Shown piece by piece: positions 56,533 through 64,000 of a stretch of 64,000 bases of DNA; the stretch's first letter is position 1; each line of letters opens with the position of its first letter. The notes beneath the pieces were generated by a model, which made no database searches, was not told where the DNA came from, and saw nothing but the letters and a program-made list of their open reading frames with translations. The DNA comes from Enemella dayhoffiae. Lineage in GTDB: Bacteria > Actinomycetota > Actinomycetes > Propionibacteriales > Propionibacteriaceae. The DNA lies in assembly GCF_002250625.1 (NCBI RefSeq), contig NZ_NMVQ01000012.1, forward strand, positions 124,001-188,000, in the 5' to 3' direction. The translations under genes and the position numbers were made by a program.

Positions 56533-57306
56533 GTGACTGAGGCGTACTACCGGCAGGTGTCCGAGAACGTGTTCGAACCGACCGCGCAGGTCGAGGGCGC
56601 GTGGTCCGACCAGGAACAGCACATGGCGCCGGTCGGCGGGCTGGTCACCCAGGCGCTGGACACCCACCAGCCGCGACCCGAACTGCAGCTGGCGCGGGTC
56701 AACTTCGAGATCCTCGGGCGGCTGCGACGCGCCCCAACCGAACTGGCGGTGGCGGTGGTACGCCCGGGTCGCACCATCGAGTTGCTGCAGGCGGTGGCGC
56801 GCATCGAGGGTCGCGAGGTGATCCGGGCGAACGCCTGGCGGCTGCTGCGTGGCGACACCAGTGCCGTCGCCGCCACCGACGACCCCCCGCTGCCTGCGCC
56901 GGACGAGTTCCCGGTCTGGGACTCCACCGCGTTGTGGCCCGGTGGCTACATCAACTCCCTGCTGATCCGCCGGGACCCGGCCAGCCGCGCCGGGCGAGGA
57001 CGGTGCTGGGTACGCAGCGACAGTCAGCTGCTGGCGGACGGATCGACTACGCCGACAGCCCACTTCGTGCGGTTGGTGGACACCGCAAACGGTGTGGCCA
57101 CACGAGTTCCGCCGAGCGAGTGGCTGTTCCCGAACACCGATCTGACGGTGCACCTCTACCGGAATCCGGTCGGCGACTGGGTCGGTTTCGACACCAGCGT
57201 CAACTTCGGCCCGAGCGGGGTCGGATTGACCTCCTCGATCCTGCACGACGAGCAGGGCCCGGTGGGTCGCGCCGAGCAGATCCTGACCGTCCGTCCGCGC
57301 GGCTGA
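56533..57306 (+). CDS. Acyl-CoA thioesterase family protein (TesB-like)
   Basis: A 257-residue double hot-dog protein. The first half has HMAPVGGLVTQALDTHQPRP, LARVNFEILGRLRRAPTELA and TIELLQAVARIEGREVIRAN; the second half WLFPNTDLTVHLYRNPVGDW and SSILHDEQGPVGRAEQILTV. TesB-type enzymes hydrolyse acyl-CoA to free acid and CoA. The GTG start is favoured by the -10 element 7 bases away and no ribosome site. A 220-base region with an operator-like repeat follows before the membrane gene. Confidence 0.82.
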   Translation: MTEAYYRQVSENVFEPTAQVEGAWSDQEQHMAPVGGLVTQALDTHQPRPELQLARVNFEILGRLRRAPTELAVAVVRPGRTIELLQAVARIEGREVIRANAWRLLRGDTSAVAATDDPPLPAPDEFPVWDSTALWPGGYINSLLIRRDPASRAGRGRCWVRSDSQLLADGSTTPTAHFVRLVDTANGVATRVPPSEWLFPNTDLTVHLYRNPVGDWVGFDTSVNFGPSGVGLTSSILHDEQGPVGRAEQILTVRPRG

Positions 57307-57526
57307 CCCGGCCGCGTCTCACTATTCGGACATTTCGAGCCGGTCAACCTACGGCTACGTAACCGGTAGTCGGCGCGCAGTTCGGGATGGCGGGACCAAC
57401 CTGAGGGTTCCCTGATCGAGCAACTCGCCGACACCTGACCCCTATGCAATTACTCATCAGTATCGTTACTGTGCCGTAACCCCGGATTCCAACCGGGCCC
57501 GGTTACCCCCGCACGATGGAGTGAGG
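57307..57526. other. Intergenic region with operator-like site
   Basis: 220 bases before the frameshifted membrane-protein gene. It holds a GTTAC-N6-GTAAC site (listed separately), a CAGTAT -10-like sequence at 57458-57463, and the palindrome AACCGGG-CCCGGTT at 57491-57504 in the probable leader. No frame appears coding. Confidence 0.5.
57465..57480 (+). promoter_or_regulatory. GTTAC-N6-GTAAC operator, second copy
   Basis: GTTAC (57465-57469) and GTAAC (57476-57480) with 6 bases between, the same design as the site over the fadA promoter. The CAGTAT -10-like element lies one base upstream of it, so binding could repress the surface-protein operon. Confidence 0.55.
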
Positions 57527-58140
57527 ATGCTGAAACCGCTTGTCACAGGCGTGATATTGGCGATTGGGGCGGCGCTCGTGCTGCTGCTCGGTCACGATTC
57601 CGATCTGGAGTACGCCGCCCTGCTCGGCGCCGCCCTGGGTGGCGTACTGGGCCTGGTCCATCCTGAGAAGGGGCTGGGCAAACTGGTCGGCTCGGTGGTC
57701 GGATTCTTCGTCGCCTGGGCCGGTTTCGCCATCCGCGCGGCCTCCTGCCCGACAGCACGGCCGGACGCGCGGTGGCCGCGGCCGTGGTGCTGATCATCTG
57801 CGCCCTGGTCGCCGGGATCTCCCGCGATCGGGTGCCGCTGTGGTCCACCCTGCTCGGCGGAGCCGCCCTGGTGGCGGCCTACGAAACCACCCATCGCAAC
57901 GCCCCGGCGCTCTTCCTGACCGAGTCGCCGCGTGCCGCCAGCACGATCGCACTGGCCGCCGGGGTCGGCGTGGCGGTGGCCTCCCTGGCGCAGGCGCTGC
58001 TGCCGGGCACCTCCGGCACCGACGCGCAGCGAGAGGAAGACCGCCCCTCACCGTTGGCGGCCCTGCGCGACCGGATGCGGGGCCGCGACCACGACCGACC
58101 CACCGAATCGATGGACGACCTGCTGGGAGAGAAGGCATGA
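57527..58140 (+). pseudogene. Multi-span membrane protein gene with a -1 frameshift
   Basis: The first frame (ATG 57527, GGAG upstream) encodes LKPLVTGVILAIGAALVLLL, YAALLGAALGGVLGLVHPEK, and GKLVGSVVGFFVAWAGFAIR, then garbles into a stop at 57790. The next frame resumes exactly there with LPDSTAGRAVAAAVVLIICA and further hydrophobic segments to the TGA at 58138-58140. One base, most simply a C near 57741-57750 (GCGGCC-TCC-TGCCC), is missing. Repaired, it would be a six-helix protein of about 204 residues of unknown function. Either a sequencing error, a true recent mutation, or a frameshift switch. The stop overlaps the next gene's ATG. Confidence 0.75.
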
Positions 58141-60806
58141 GCATCCGCCGACGAATCGCCGCGACCGCTGCGGCCGCCACGGCCCTCGCCCTGGGCTGCG
58201 GCCCGCTGGGCGCCACCCACGCCCTCGCCGAGGGGCCGGTCAGCGTGACCAACACCGAGACCGTGCAGGCCTACCTGTCCCCCGAGGGTCAGGTGCAGGA
58301 GGCCCGGATCTATGAGCAGATCGCGATGGAGGGCCACGGTCGCGTTGACCTGGCCAACCCGGTGGCGACCGACGGCCTGCGCAACCTCGACGGCTTCGGC
58401 GGGGTGCCGGTCCGCGACGGCCGGCTCACCGAGACCCAGGAGGTGGACGGGTCGAAGCGGCTGCGCACCGTTTCCAACTGGGACAAGGAAAAGCTGCCAC
58501 TGAAGGTGCGGGCGACCTTCTTCCTCGACGGACGCCCGGTGACCGCCCAGGAACTGGTCGGCAGAAGCGGTGAGCTGGAAGTCCGTTATCACGTGGAGAA
58601 CGTGACCGGCCGCGACCAGACGTTCGTCGTCGACGACGGTGCCGGCGGCAAGGTGACCCGCACCGAGAAGGTGGTGATCCCGTTCGTCGGGCAGTTGCAG
58701 ACCACCCTGCCGCCGGGTTTCACCGACGTCCGCTCCGGCGAGGCCAACATGGCCGGTGACGGGCGCGGCGGCACGAAGATGTCCTACACGATGACGCTGT
58801 TCGGGCCGATCGGTGCCCCGACCGCCGATTTCGGTTACAAGGCGAAGGTTTCCAACGCCTCGATCCCGCCGGCGACGCTGAGCGGACTGCCCGTCAACCC
58901 ACTGGAGAGCCCGTCGTTCAAGGGTGGCTCGGCGAGCTATGCCTCGGGTGCGCAGTCGGGTCGCGATCTGTCCAGCGGTGCCGCGCAGATCGACGAGAAC
59001 CTGATCAAGCTGCGCGATGGCGCGAACACGCTGGTCTCCGGACTGATCCAGCTGCGCGACGGCTCGGCGCAGCTCAAGGACGGCACCGCCAAGGCCAAGG
59101 AGGGCACCGCCAAGCTGAACAGCGGAGCCGGCGAGCTCGACCAGGGCGCGGGTCAGCTCGACGAGGGAGCCGGCAAACTGAACAACGGTGCGGGTGAACT
59201 GAAGAACGGCACCGGCCAGCTCAAGGACGGCGCCGGGCAGTTGAAGGAGGGCACCGGTCAACTGAAGGACGGCACCACGCAGCTCAAGGACGGCACCACG
59301 CAGTTCAAGGACGGTACGGGCCAGCTGGTCTCCGGCGTCGGACAGGTGCGGGAAGGGCTCGACAAGATCGACGCGGGGCTTGTGACGATGTACGGGAAGA
59401 TCGGCGAGATGCCGGAAAAGGTCAAGCCGCTGTATGAGGGCATCCAGAAGCTGAAGGCCGGAATCGGCAGCCAGGACGATCCGAGCAAGCTGCTGGGCGG
59501 TCTGACCACCCTGCAGTCCCAACTCAACGACGGCGCCGACGGTCTGCTGCTGCTGGATAAGAAGGTCTACAACCAGGGTGCGACCAAGGATGTGTCCGGG
59601 GCGTATCAGAAGATCGACTGCGCGGTAAAGGTCGTCAAGCAGGTCAACCACGGCGGCACGGATTTCGACAAGTTCTGCTATGGCGACAAAGCAGAACTGC
59701 TGAAGGCCCTCGGGGCGATCTCGGGTTTCCCCGAATCCAACCCGGTCAAGAAGCAGATTCTGGACAATCTCGCCACCGAACTTGCCAAGGGCCGCGACCA
59801 GTTGGCCGATCCGGACAAGATCACCAGCCCGAACGACCCCCAGTGGATCGACGGCCCCAAGCCCGACCCGAAGTCCGCCACCATGCAGCAGGCGTTGACC
59901 TACATCGGCGGCCGGATCAAATATCGCGCGGTGCCCGGCATCGACAAGCTGCTGTGTGGCCTCGACAACACCGCCTCGACCCGCACGACCAGGTGCGACC
60001 TGCGCCAGCCGGGCCTCCAGCAGGGCCTGACCCTGGTGGATGACGGTGTGCACTCCTTGGTCGATCAGACCGTTGGCAGCGTGCAGAACGGAATCGGGCG
60101 CCCCGATCAGATCGCCGCGGACGCGGCCAAGGAGCAACCGACAACCCTGCGCGGCGGCATGGCCAAGCTGAAGGACGGCGGAGGCCGCCTGGCCGAGGGC
60201 GCCGGAAAACTCAACGACGGCGCGACCAGGCTCAACGACGGCGCCGGCAAGCTCAACGACGGAGCGAGCAAGCTCAACGACGGCGCCGGGAAACTCAACG
60301 ACGGCACCGGCAAGCTTGACGACGGGGCGGGCAGGCTGAAGGACGGTACCGGCCAGCTGAAGGACGGCACCGGGAAACTCAGCGAAGGCACAGGACGACT
60401 GGTCCAGGGCACCGGCGAGCTCGACTCCGGCATGACCAAGATCGACGAGGGCGCGGGCAAGGTGGCCGACGGCAACAAGCAGGCCTCCGAGAAGGCGCCG
60501 GCCATCCCCGACGGGGCGAATCAGCTGCACGAGAAGGGGTCCAGCAAGATTCTCGAGGCGGGCAAGAAGACCGCGGTCGACTACGGCGTACGCTATGCCG
60601 CGATCGAGGCCGGTGCCCAGCGTTCCAAGGTCGAGTCGATGCCGGTCGGCGCACCGGCCGGGGCGATGGGACTGACCGCCTATTCGATGGAACTCAAGGG
60701 TGCCGACGGCGCCGACGGTGCCAGCACCGGGCGGGGCGCGCTGGGCGCGCTGCTGCTGCTCGGCGCGGGCGCGGCGATGGTGCTGGTGAAGCGACGTCTG
60801 GCCTGA
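58137..60806 (+). CDS. Large exported protein with GxxxLxxG repeats and C-terminal anchor
   Basis: An 889-residue protein. Residues 1-31 are a signal peptide ending GATHALA. Residues about 35-265 form a globular domain (VQAYLSPEGQVQEARIYEQI, RATFFLDGRPVTAQELVGRS). Two blocks of heptad-like repeats (about 275-400 and 675-785) read KLNDGAG, QLKDGTG and variants; between them is a helical region with Cys residues. The C-terminus ends in a single hydrophobic helix and RRLA. The repeats resemble those of YhgE/Pip-type proteins, which span long distances through or across the envelope. The ATG overlaps the previous stop (ATGA) with GGGAGAGAAGG upstream. Surface or envelope role inferred. Confidence 0.85.
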   Translation: MSIRRRIAATAAAATALALGCGPLGATHALAEGPVSVTNTETVQAYLSPEGQVQEARIYEQIAMEGHGRVDLANPVATDGLRNLDGFGGVPVRDGRLTETQEVDGSKRLRTVSNWDKEKLPLKVRATFFLDGRPVTAQELVGRSGELEVRYHVENVTGRDQTFVVDDGAGGKVTRTEKVVIPFVGQLQTTLPPGFTDVRSGEANMAGDGRGGTKMSYTMTLFGPIGAPTADFGYKAKVSNASIPPATLSGLPVNPLESPSFKGGSASYASGAQSGRDLSSGAAQIDENLIKLRDGANTLVSGLIQLRDGSAQLKDGTAKAKEGTAKLNSGAGELDQGAGQLDEGAGKLNNGAGELKNGTGQLKDGAGQLKEGTGQLKDGTTQLKDGTTQFKDGTGQLVSGVGQVREGLDKIDAGLVTMYGKIGEMPEKVKPLYEGIQKLKAGIGSQDDPSKLLGGLTTLQSQLNDGADGLLLLDKKVYNQGATKDVSGAYQKIDCAVKVVKQVNHGGTDFDKFCYGDKAELLKALGAISGFPESNPVKKQILDNLATELAKGRDQLADPDKITSPNDPQWIDGPKPDPKSATMQQALTYIGGRIKYRAVPGIDKLLCGLDNTASTRTTRCDLRQPGLQQGLTLVDDGVHSLVDQTVGSVQNGIGRPDQIAADAAKEQPTTLRGGMAKLKDGGGRLAEGAGKLNDGATRLNDGAGKLNDGASKLNDGAGKLNDGTGKLDDGAGRLKDGTGQLKDGTGKLSEGTGRLVQGTGELDSGMTKIDEGAGKVADGNKQASEKAPAIPDGANQLHEKGSSKILEAGKKTAVDYGVRYAAIEAGAQRSKVESMPVGAPAGAMGLTAYSMELKGADGADGASTGRGALGALLLLGAGAAMVLVKRRLA

Positions 60807-60828
60807 GCCGATCGGCCACGGGACCCGG

Positions 60829-60834
60829 TAGCCT
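60829..60834 (+). promoter_or_regulatory. -10 element for the leaderless oligopeptidase gene
   Basis: TAGCCT, ending 7 bases before the ATG at 60842. Confidence 0.55.
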
Positions 60835-60841
60835 CGCGCCC

Positions 60842-62941
60842 ATGGCGGATGCACACCCTCCCGTGGCCGATCGACGGCCGGAGCCCAGGACCCATCACGG
60901 CGACACCTTCGTCGACGACTATGCCTGGCTGCGGCACAAGGAGGATCCAAGGGTCCGGGCACACCTGGAGGCGGAGAACGCCTGGACCGAGCAGCACACC
61001 GCCCACCTCGAACCGTTGGTGGACGAACTGTTCAACGACGTGAAGGCACGTACCCAGGAGACCGACCTGAGCGTGCCGACCTTCCACCGGCACACCGACG
61101 GCTCTGCTTGGTGGTACTACACGCGCACCACCGAGGGGCTCGACTACCCGGCGTACCACCGGGCCCCCGCGCTCGACCGGGACACCCGCCCCGATCCCGC
61201 CCACCCGATCAGCGGGGAACAGCTGCTGCTGGATGCGAACGCGGCCGCCGAGGGGCACGAATTCTTCTCCCTCGGTGCGTTCTCGGTCTCCCCCGACGGT
61301 CTCAGATTGGCCTATTCGGTAGACAATTCGGGCGACGAGCGCTTTCAGCTGCAGGTCGTCGACCTGGCCAGCGGTGCGATCGTGGGCGAGCCCATCCCCG
61401 AGGTCGGCGGCGGCGTTTCCTGGCTCGGCAACGACCACCTCTGCTACACCCGGGTCGACGAGTCATGGCGGCCCTGGCAGGTGTGGCGGCATCAAATCGG
61501 ATCGGAGTCGGCCGAGGATTCGTTGGTGCTCGAGGAACCCGACGAGCGGTTCTGGGTGGGCGCCGACGAGTCGGCCGAACGGGACCGGGTCGTGATCCTG
61601 CTCGGATCCAAGCTGACCACCGAGGCGTGGCTGCTGGACGCGTCCCAACCGCAGGCGGCACCCGCCCTGGTGACCCCACGCCAGGAGGGCGTCGAATATT
61701 CCGTGACCGTCGCCGGCGACGAGCTTTTCGTGCTGCACAACCGGAATTCGCCCGACTTCGAGGTGTCCCTGGCCACCCTCGCCACCCCCGGTGACTGGCA
61801 CGACTTCCTGCCGCCGGTCGACGGGGTGCGCTACACCGATGTGGAGGCGTACGCCGAGCACGTGGTGGTCGAGCTGCGTCGCGACGGGCTGACCGGGATC
61901 GAGGTGCACCACCGAGGCAGCGGAAACTCCTATCCGGTTCGATTCGACGAGGAGCTCTACACCGTCGGCACCACCGGGGCGGAGGACTACGACTCCGACC
62001 GGGTCCGGCTCGGCTTCACCTCGTTGCTCACCCCGCGCTCGGTGCTGGAGGTCGATCTCGCCACCGGCGCGGTGCGCACCCTGCGAGTCACCCCGGTGCT
62101 GGACCACCCCCGTCACGGCCCCTATCGGCCCGAGAACTACGTGCAGGAACGGGTCTGGGCCACCGCGGCCGACGGGGCCCGGGTGCCGATGTCGGTCGTC
62201 CGCCGCGCCGACACCCCGCTCGACGGGTCGGCCCCGGCGTTGCTCTACGGCTATGGCTCCTATGAGATCTGCATCGACCCCGGGTTCTCCATGTTCCGGT
62301 TGTCCCTGCTGGACAACGGATTCGTGTACGCCATCGCCCACGTCCGCGGCGGTGGCGAGCTCGGCCGGGCGTGGTATGAAAACGGAAAAGCGCTGACCAA
62401 GCAGAACACTTTCGACGACTTCGTCGCCTGCGCACGCCAGCTGGTCGACGCCGGCTTCACCTCCCCCGACCGGTTGGCGGCCCAGGGCGGATCGGCCGGT
62501 GGACTGCTGATGGGTGCGGTGGCCAACCAGGCCCCGGACGCGTTCGCCGCCATCCACGCAGCGGTTCCGTTCGTCGACGCGCTCACCACGATCCTCAACC
62601 CGGAGCTGCCGCTGACCGTCACCGAGTGGGAGGAGTGGGGCGACCCGCTGCACGACCCGGCCGTCTACGCCTACATGAAGGCGTACACCCCCTATGAGAA
62701 CGTGACCGCCCAGCGCTATCCCGCGATCCTGGCGACCACCGGATTCAATGACACCCGCGTCTACTACACCGAGCCCGCCAAATGGATCGCCGCGCTGCGC
62801 GAGCGAGCGACCAATCCCCCGCAGGAGATCCTGCTGCGCACCGAGATGGTGGCCGGGCACGGCGGCGTCACCGGGCGCTACAAGGCCTGGCGGGAGGCCG
62901 CATTTGAGTACGCGTGGATCATGGACCGTGTAGGCGCATAG
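60842..62941 (+). CDS. ptrB: Oligopeptidase B (S9A serine peptidase)
   Basis: A 699-residue prolyl-oligopeptidase-family enzyme cutting short peptides after basic residues. The N-terminal half is a seven-bladed propeller starting HHGDTFVDDYAWLRHKEDPR; the C-terminal alpha/beta hydrolase domain holds the catalytic triad Ser551 (AAQGGSAGGLLMG), Asp637 (TTGFNDTRVYY), and His673 (MVAGHGGVTGR). HVRGGGELGRAWYENGKALT is the characteristic loop. Length is typical. The ATG is 7 bases after a -10 element with no ribosome site. No signal peptide: cytosolic. Confidence 0.95.
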   Translation: MADAHPPVADRRPEPRTHHGDTFVDDYAWLRHKEDPRVRAHLEAENAWTEQHTAHLEPLVDELFNDVKARTQETDLSVPTFHRHTDGSAWWYYTRTTEGLDYPAYHRAPALDRDTRPDPAHPISGEQLLLDANAAAEGHEFFSLGAFSVSPDGLRLAYSVDNSGDERFQLQVVDLASGAIVGEPIPEVGGGVSWLGNDHLCYTRVDESWRPWQVWRHQIGSESAEDSLVLEEPDERFWVGADESAERDRVVILLGSKLTTEAWLLDASQPQAAPALVTPRQEGVEYSVTVAGDELFVLHNRNSPDFEVSLATLATPGDWHDFLPPVDGVRYTDVEAYAEHVVVELRRDGLTGIEVHHRGSGNSYPVRFDEELYTVGTTGAEDYDSDRVRLGFTSLLTPRSVLEVDLATGAVRTLRVTPVLDHPRHGPYRPENYVQERVWATAADGARVPMSVVRRADTPLDGSAPALLYGYGSYEICIDPGFSMFRLSLLDNGFVYAIAHVRGGGELGRAWYENGKALTKQNTFDDFVACARQLVDAGFTSPDRLAAQGGSAGGLLMGAVANQAPDAFAAIHAAVPFVDALTTILNPELPLTVTEWEEWGDPLHDPAVYAYMKAYTPYENVTAQRYPAILATTGFNDTRVYYTEPAKWIAALRERATNPPQEILLRTEMVAGHGGVTGRYKAWREAAFEYAWIMDRVGA

Positions 62942-62957
62942 AGCCCCCAAGACCTGG

Positions 62958-63016
62958 GTACGACCACGGTCGTACACGAATCCGCATCGGGTAGCACCTT
63001 GGTCCCTCGGGGACCA
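62958..63016. promoter_or_regulatory. Palindrome and hairpin in front of the SigB-like gene
   Basis: GTACGACC-AC-GGTCGTAC (62958-62975) is a perfect 8-bp inverted repeat; TGGTCCC-TCG-GGGACCA (63000-63016) a perfect 7-bp hairpin. Both lie between ptrB and the sigma gene; the first might terminate ptrB or bind a regulator of the sigma gene. Confidence 0.4.
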
Positions 63017-63104
63017 CGCTCAGGGATTGTTCAGGGTTTCGGTGGAATCCTTCGGCCCCTGCCGGACGTTGTGCAGGTTGTACGCCACGAAAGGACATCC
63101 GCAC

Positions 63105-64000
63105 ATGGCAACGAGCACCACTTCCCGGCCCCGCACCAACGACGGCATCGAAGGCAAGGACGCTGTCGGTCTCTATCTGGACGGGATCGCCAAGACCCCG
63201 CTGCTGACCGCCGCAGACGAGGTCGAGTTGGCGCGCACCATCGAGGCCGGCCTGTACGCCGAGAAGATCCTCGCCGGCGAGGTCAGCCAGGCCGAGCGGA
63301 CGGCCGGCGCTCGGCAGAACGGCCGCAGCGCCAAGCGGGCGAGCCGGGACGAGCTGCAGCAGCTGGTGGCACTCGGCCAGGCGGCGCAGGAGCGGTTCGT
63401 GCAGGCCAACCTGCGGCTGGTCGTGTCGGTCGCCCGCAAATATGGTCGTGCGCAGATGCCCCTGCTCGACCTGGTCCAGGAGGGCAACACCGGCCTGATC
63501 CGGGCGGTGGAGAAGTTCGACTACACCAAGGGGTTCAAGTTCTCCACCTACGCCACCTGGTGGGTACGCCAGTCGATCAGCCGCGGCATCGCCCAGCAGG
63601 GCCGGATCGTCCGGCTCCCCGTGCACGTGGCGGAGCAGGTCAACCAGGTCGGCGCCGTCCGGCGTACGCTGGAACGACGACTCGGGCGCGAGCCGGAGCT
63701 CGAGGAGATCGCCGCGGAGATGGAGCTGGAGCCGGAGAAGGTCGTCGACCTGCTGCGCTACGGCCGCGACCACATCTCCCTGGACGCCCCGGTCGAGGAG
63801 GACGGCGACACCTCGCTGGGTGACCTGATCGCCCGCGAGCCGATGCCCGGGCCCGACGAGATGGTGATCGACGCCCAGGAACGCGGGCGCCTCGAGGAGA
63901 TGCTCTCCGATCTCGACGAGCGCTCCGCCGATGTCGTCCGCCGCCGCTACGGCCTGCACGACGGCCGCCAGGCCAAGCTGGCCGATATCGGTCAGGTGTG
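63105..64000 (+). CDS. sigB: Group 2 sigma-70 factor, SigB-like (3' end outside window)
   Basis: 298 residues are visible, running past the window end. It is a short principal-like sigma factor (mycobacterial SigB type). Region 1.2: GLYLDGIAKTPLLTAADEVE; region 2: [20 protein letters not shown] and [20 protein letters not shown] with TYATWWVRQSISRGIAQQ; region 3: RIVRLPVHVAEQVNQVGAVR; region 4 begins SDLDERSADVVRRRYGLHDG. There is a basic insert ERTAGARQNGRSAKRASRDE after region 1.2. ATG at 63105 with AAAGG upstream. It is a second, non-essential-type factor about 9 kb from sigA, which probably serves stress or stationary phase. Confidence 0.92.
   Translation, partial: MATSTTSRPRTNDGIEGKDAVGLYLDGIAKTPLLTAADEVELARTIEAGLYAEKILAGEVSQAERTAGARQNGRSAKRASRDELQQLVALGQAAQERFVQANLRLVVSVARKYGRAQMPLLDLVQEGNTGLIRAVEKFDYTKGFKFSTYATWWVRQSISRGIAQQGRIVRLPVHVAEQVNQVGAVRRTLERRLGREPELEEIAAEMELEPEKVVDLLRYGRDHISLDAPVEEDGDTSLGDLIAREPMPGPDEMVIDAQERGRLEEMLSDLDERSADVVRRRYGLHDGRQAKLADIGQV

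Noticed and set aside
57564-58136. Extension of the surface-protein gene upstream to 57564
   Set aside because: The frame is open but its translation is not a signal peptide; the ATG at 58137 has a ribosome site and starts a clear signal sequence.

Overview
The window is 64 kb of GC-rich chromosome (about 70% G+C by eye) from an actinobacterium. Gene content and order match the conserved block around the principal sigma factor of Mycobacterium (Rv2689c-Rv2703) and Streptomyces (hrdB to dut): TRAM methyltransferase, APC permease, ceoB/ceoC, OB-fold protein, DUF3710, dut, DUF3093, DUF4193, sepH, tdk, DUF5998, topoisomerase IV subunits and sigA. I infer a member of the Propionibacteriales, possibly Propionibacteriaceae; the sequence alone does not fix the genus. 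No rRNA, tRNA, CRISPR array, prophage or insertion sequence was seen.

Layout. 1-5.1 kb: end of RNase D, a PIG-L deacetylase and a two-gene beta-oxidation operon (thiolase, then FadB-like enzyme). 5.1-15.6 kb: dxs, small conserved proteins, aconitase, an unusual fused double-domain phosphofructokinase and a TRAM methyltransferase. 15.6-22.3 kb: APC permease divergent from two TrkA-type potassium regulators, then OB-fold, DUF3710, dut, DUF3093, DUF4235 and DUF4193. 22.3-33.7 kb: glycerate kinase, ferrochelatase, SepH, sulfurtransferase, thymidine kinase, a phosphodiesterase-like protein, DUF5998, a GNAT/acyl-CoA-synthetase protein and an App1-like phosphatase. 33.7-38.3 kb is accessory: LysR/YeiH pair, TetR with a FAD monooxygenase and a deazaflavin-type protein, and a decayed gene. 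38.4-49.4 kb holds parC and parE about 6.4 kb apart; between them lie a carbonic anhydrase and an accessory cluster (aldolase, extradiol-type dioxygenase, PadR, FAD monooxygenase, MFS exporter). 49.4-64 kb: DUF7455, a stress PRC/DUF2382 protein, LLM oxidoreductase, DUF4185 protein, sigA, universal stress protein, GCS2 ligase, thioesterase, a frameshifted membrane protein with a large repetitive surface protein, oligopeptidase B and the start of a SigB-like sigma factor.

Regulatory picture. At least fifteen genes have a TANNNT -10 element 6-8 bases before the start codon, so they probably make leaderless mRNAs. Two sites of identical design (GTTAC-N6-GTAAC) lie before the beta-oxidation operon and the surface-protein operon. 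Palindromes cover the starts of the lysR and tetR genes and the acn promoter region. The palindrome GGCGTACGCC occurs at least 23 times (about 0.3 expected by chance), in both coding and intergenic DNA. No clearly novel defence island was found; the best leads are the palindrome, the shared operator, the uncharacterised aromatic-type cluster, and the remnants of lost genes.
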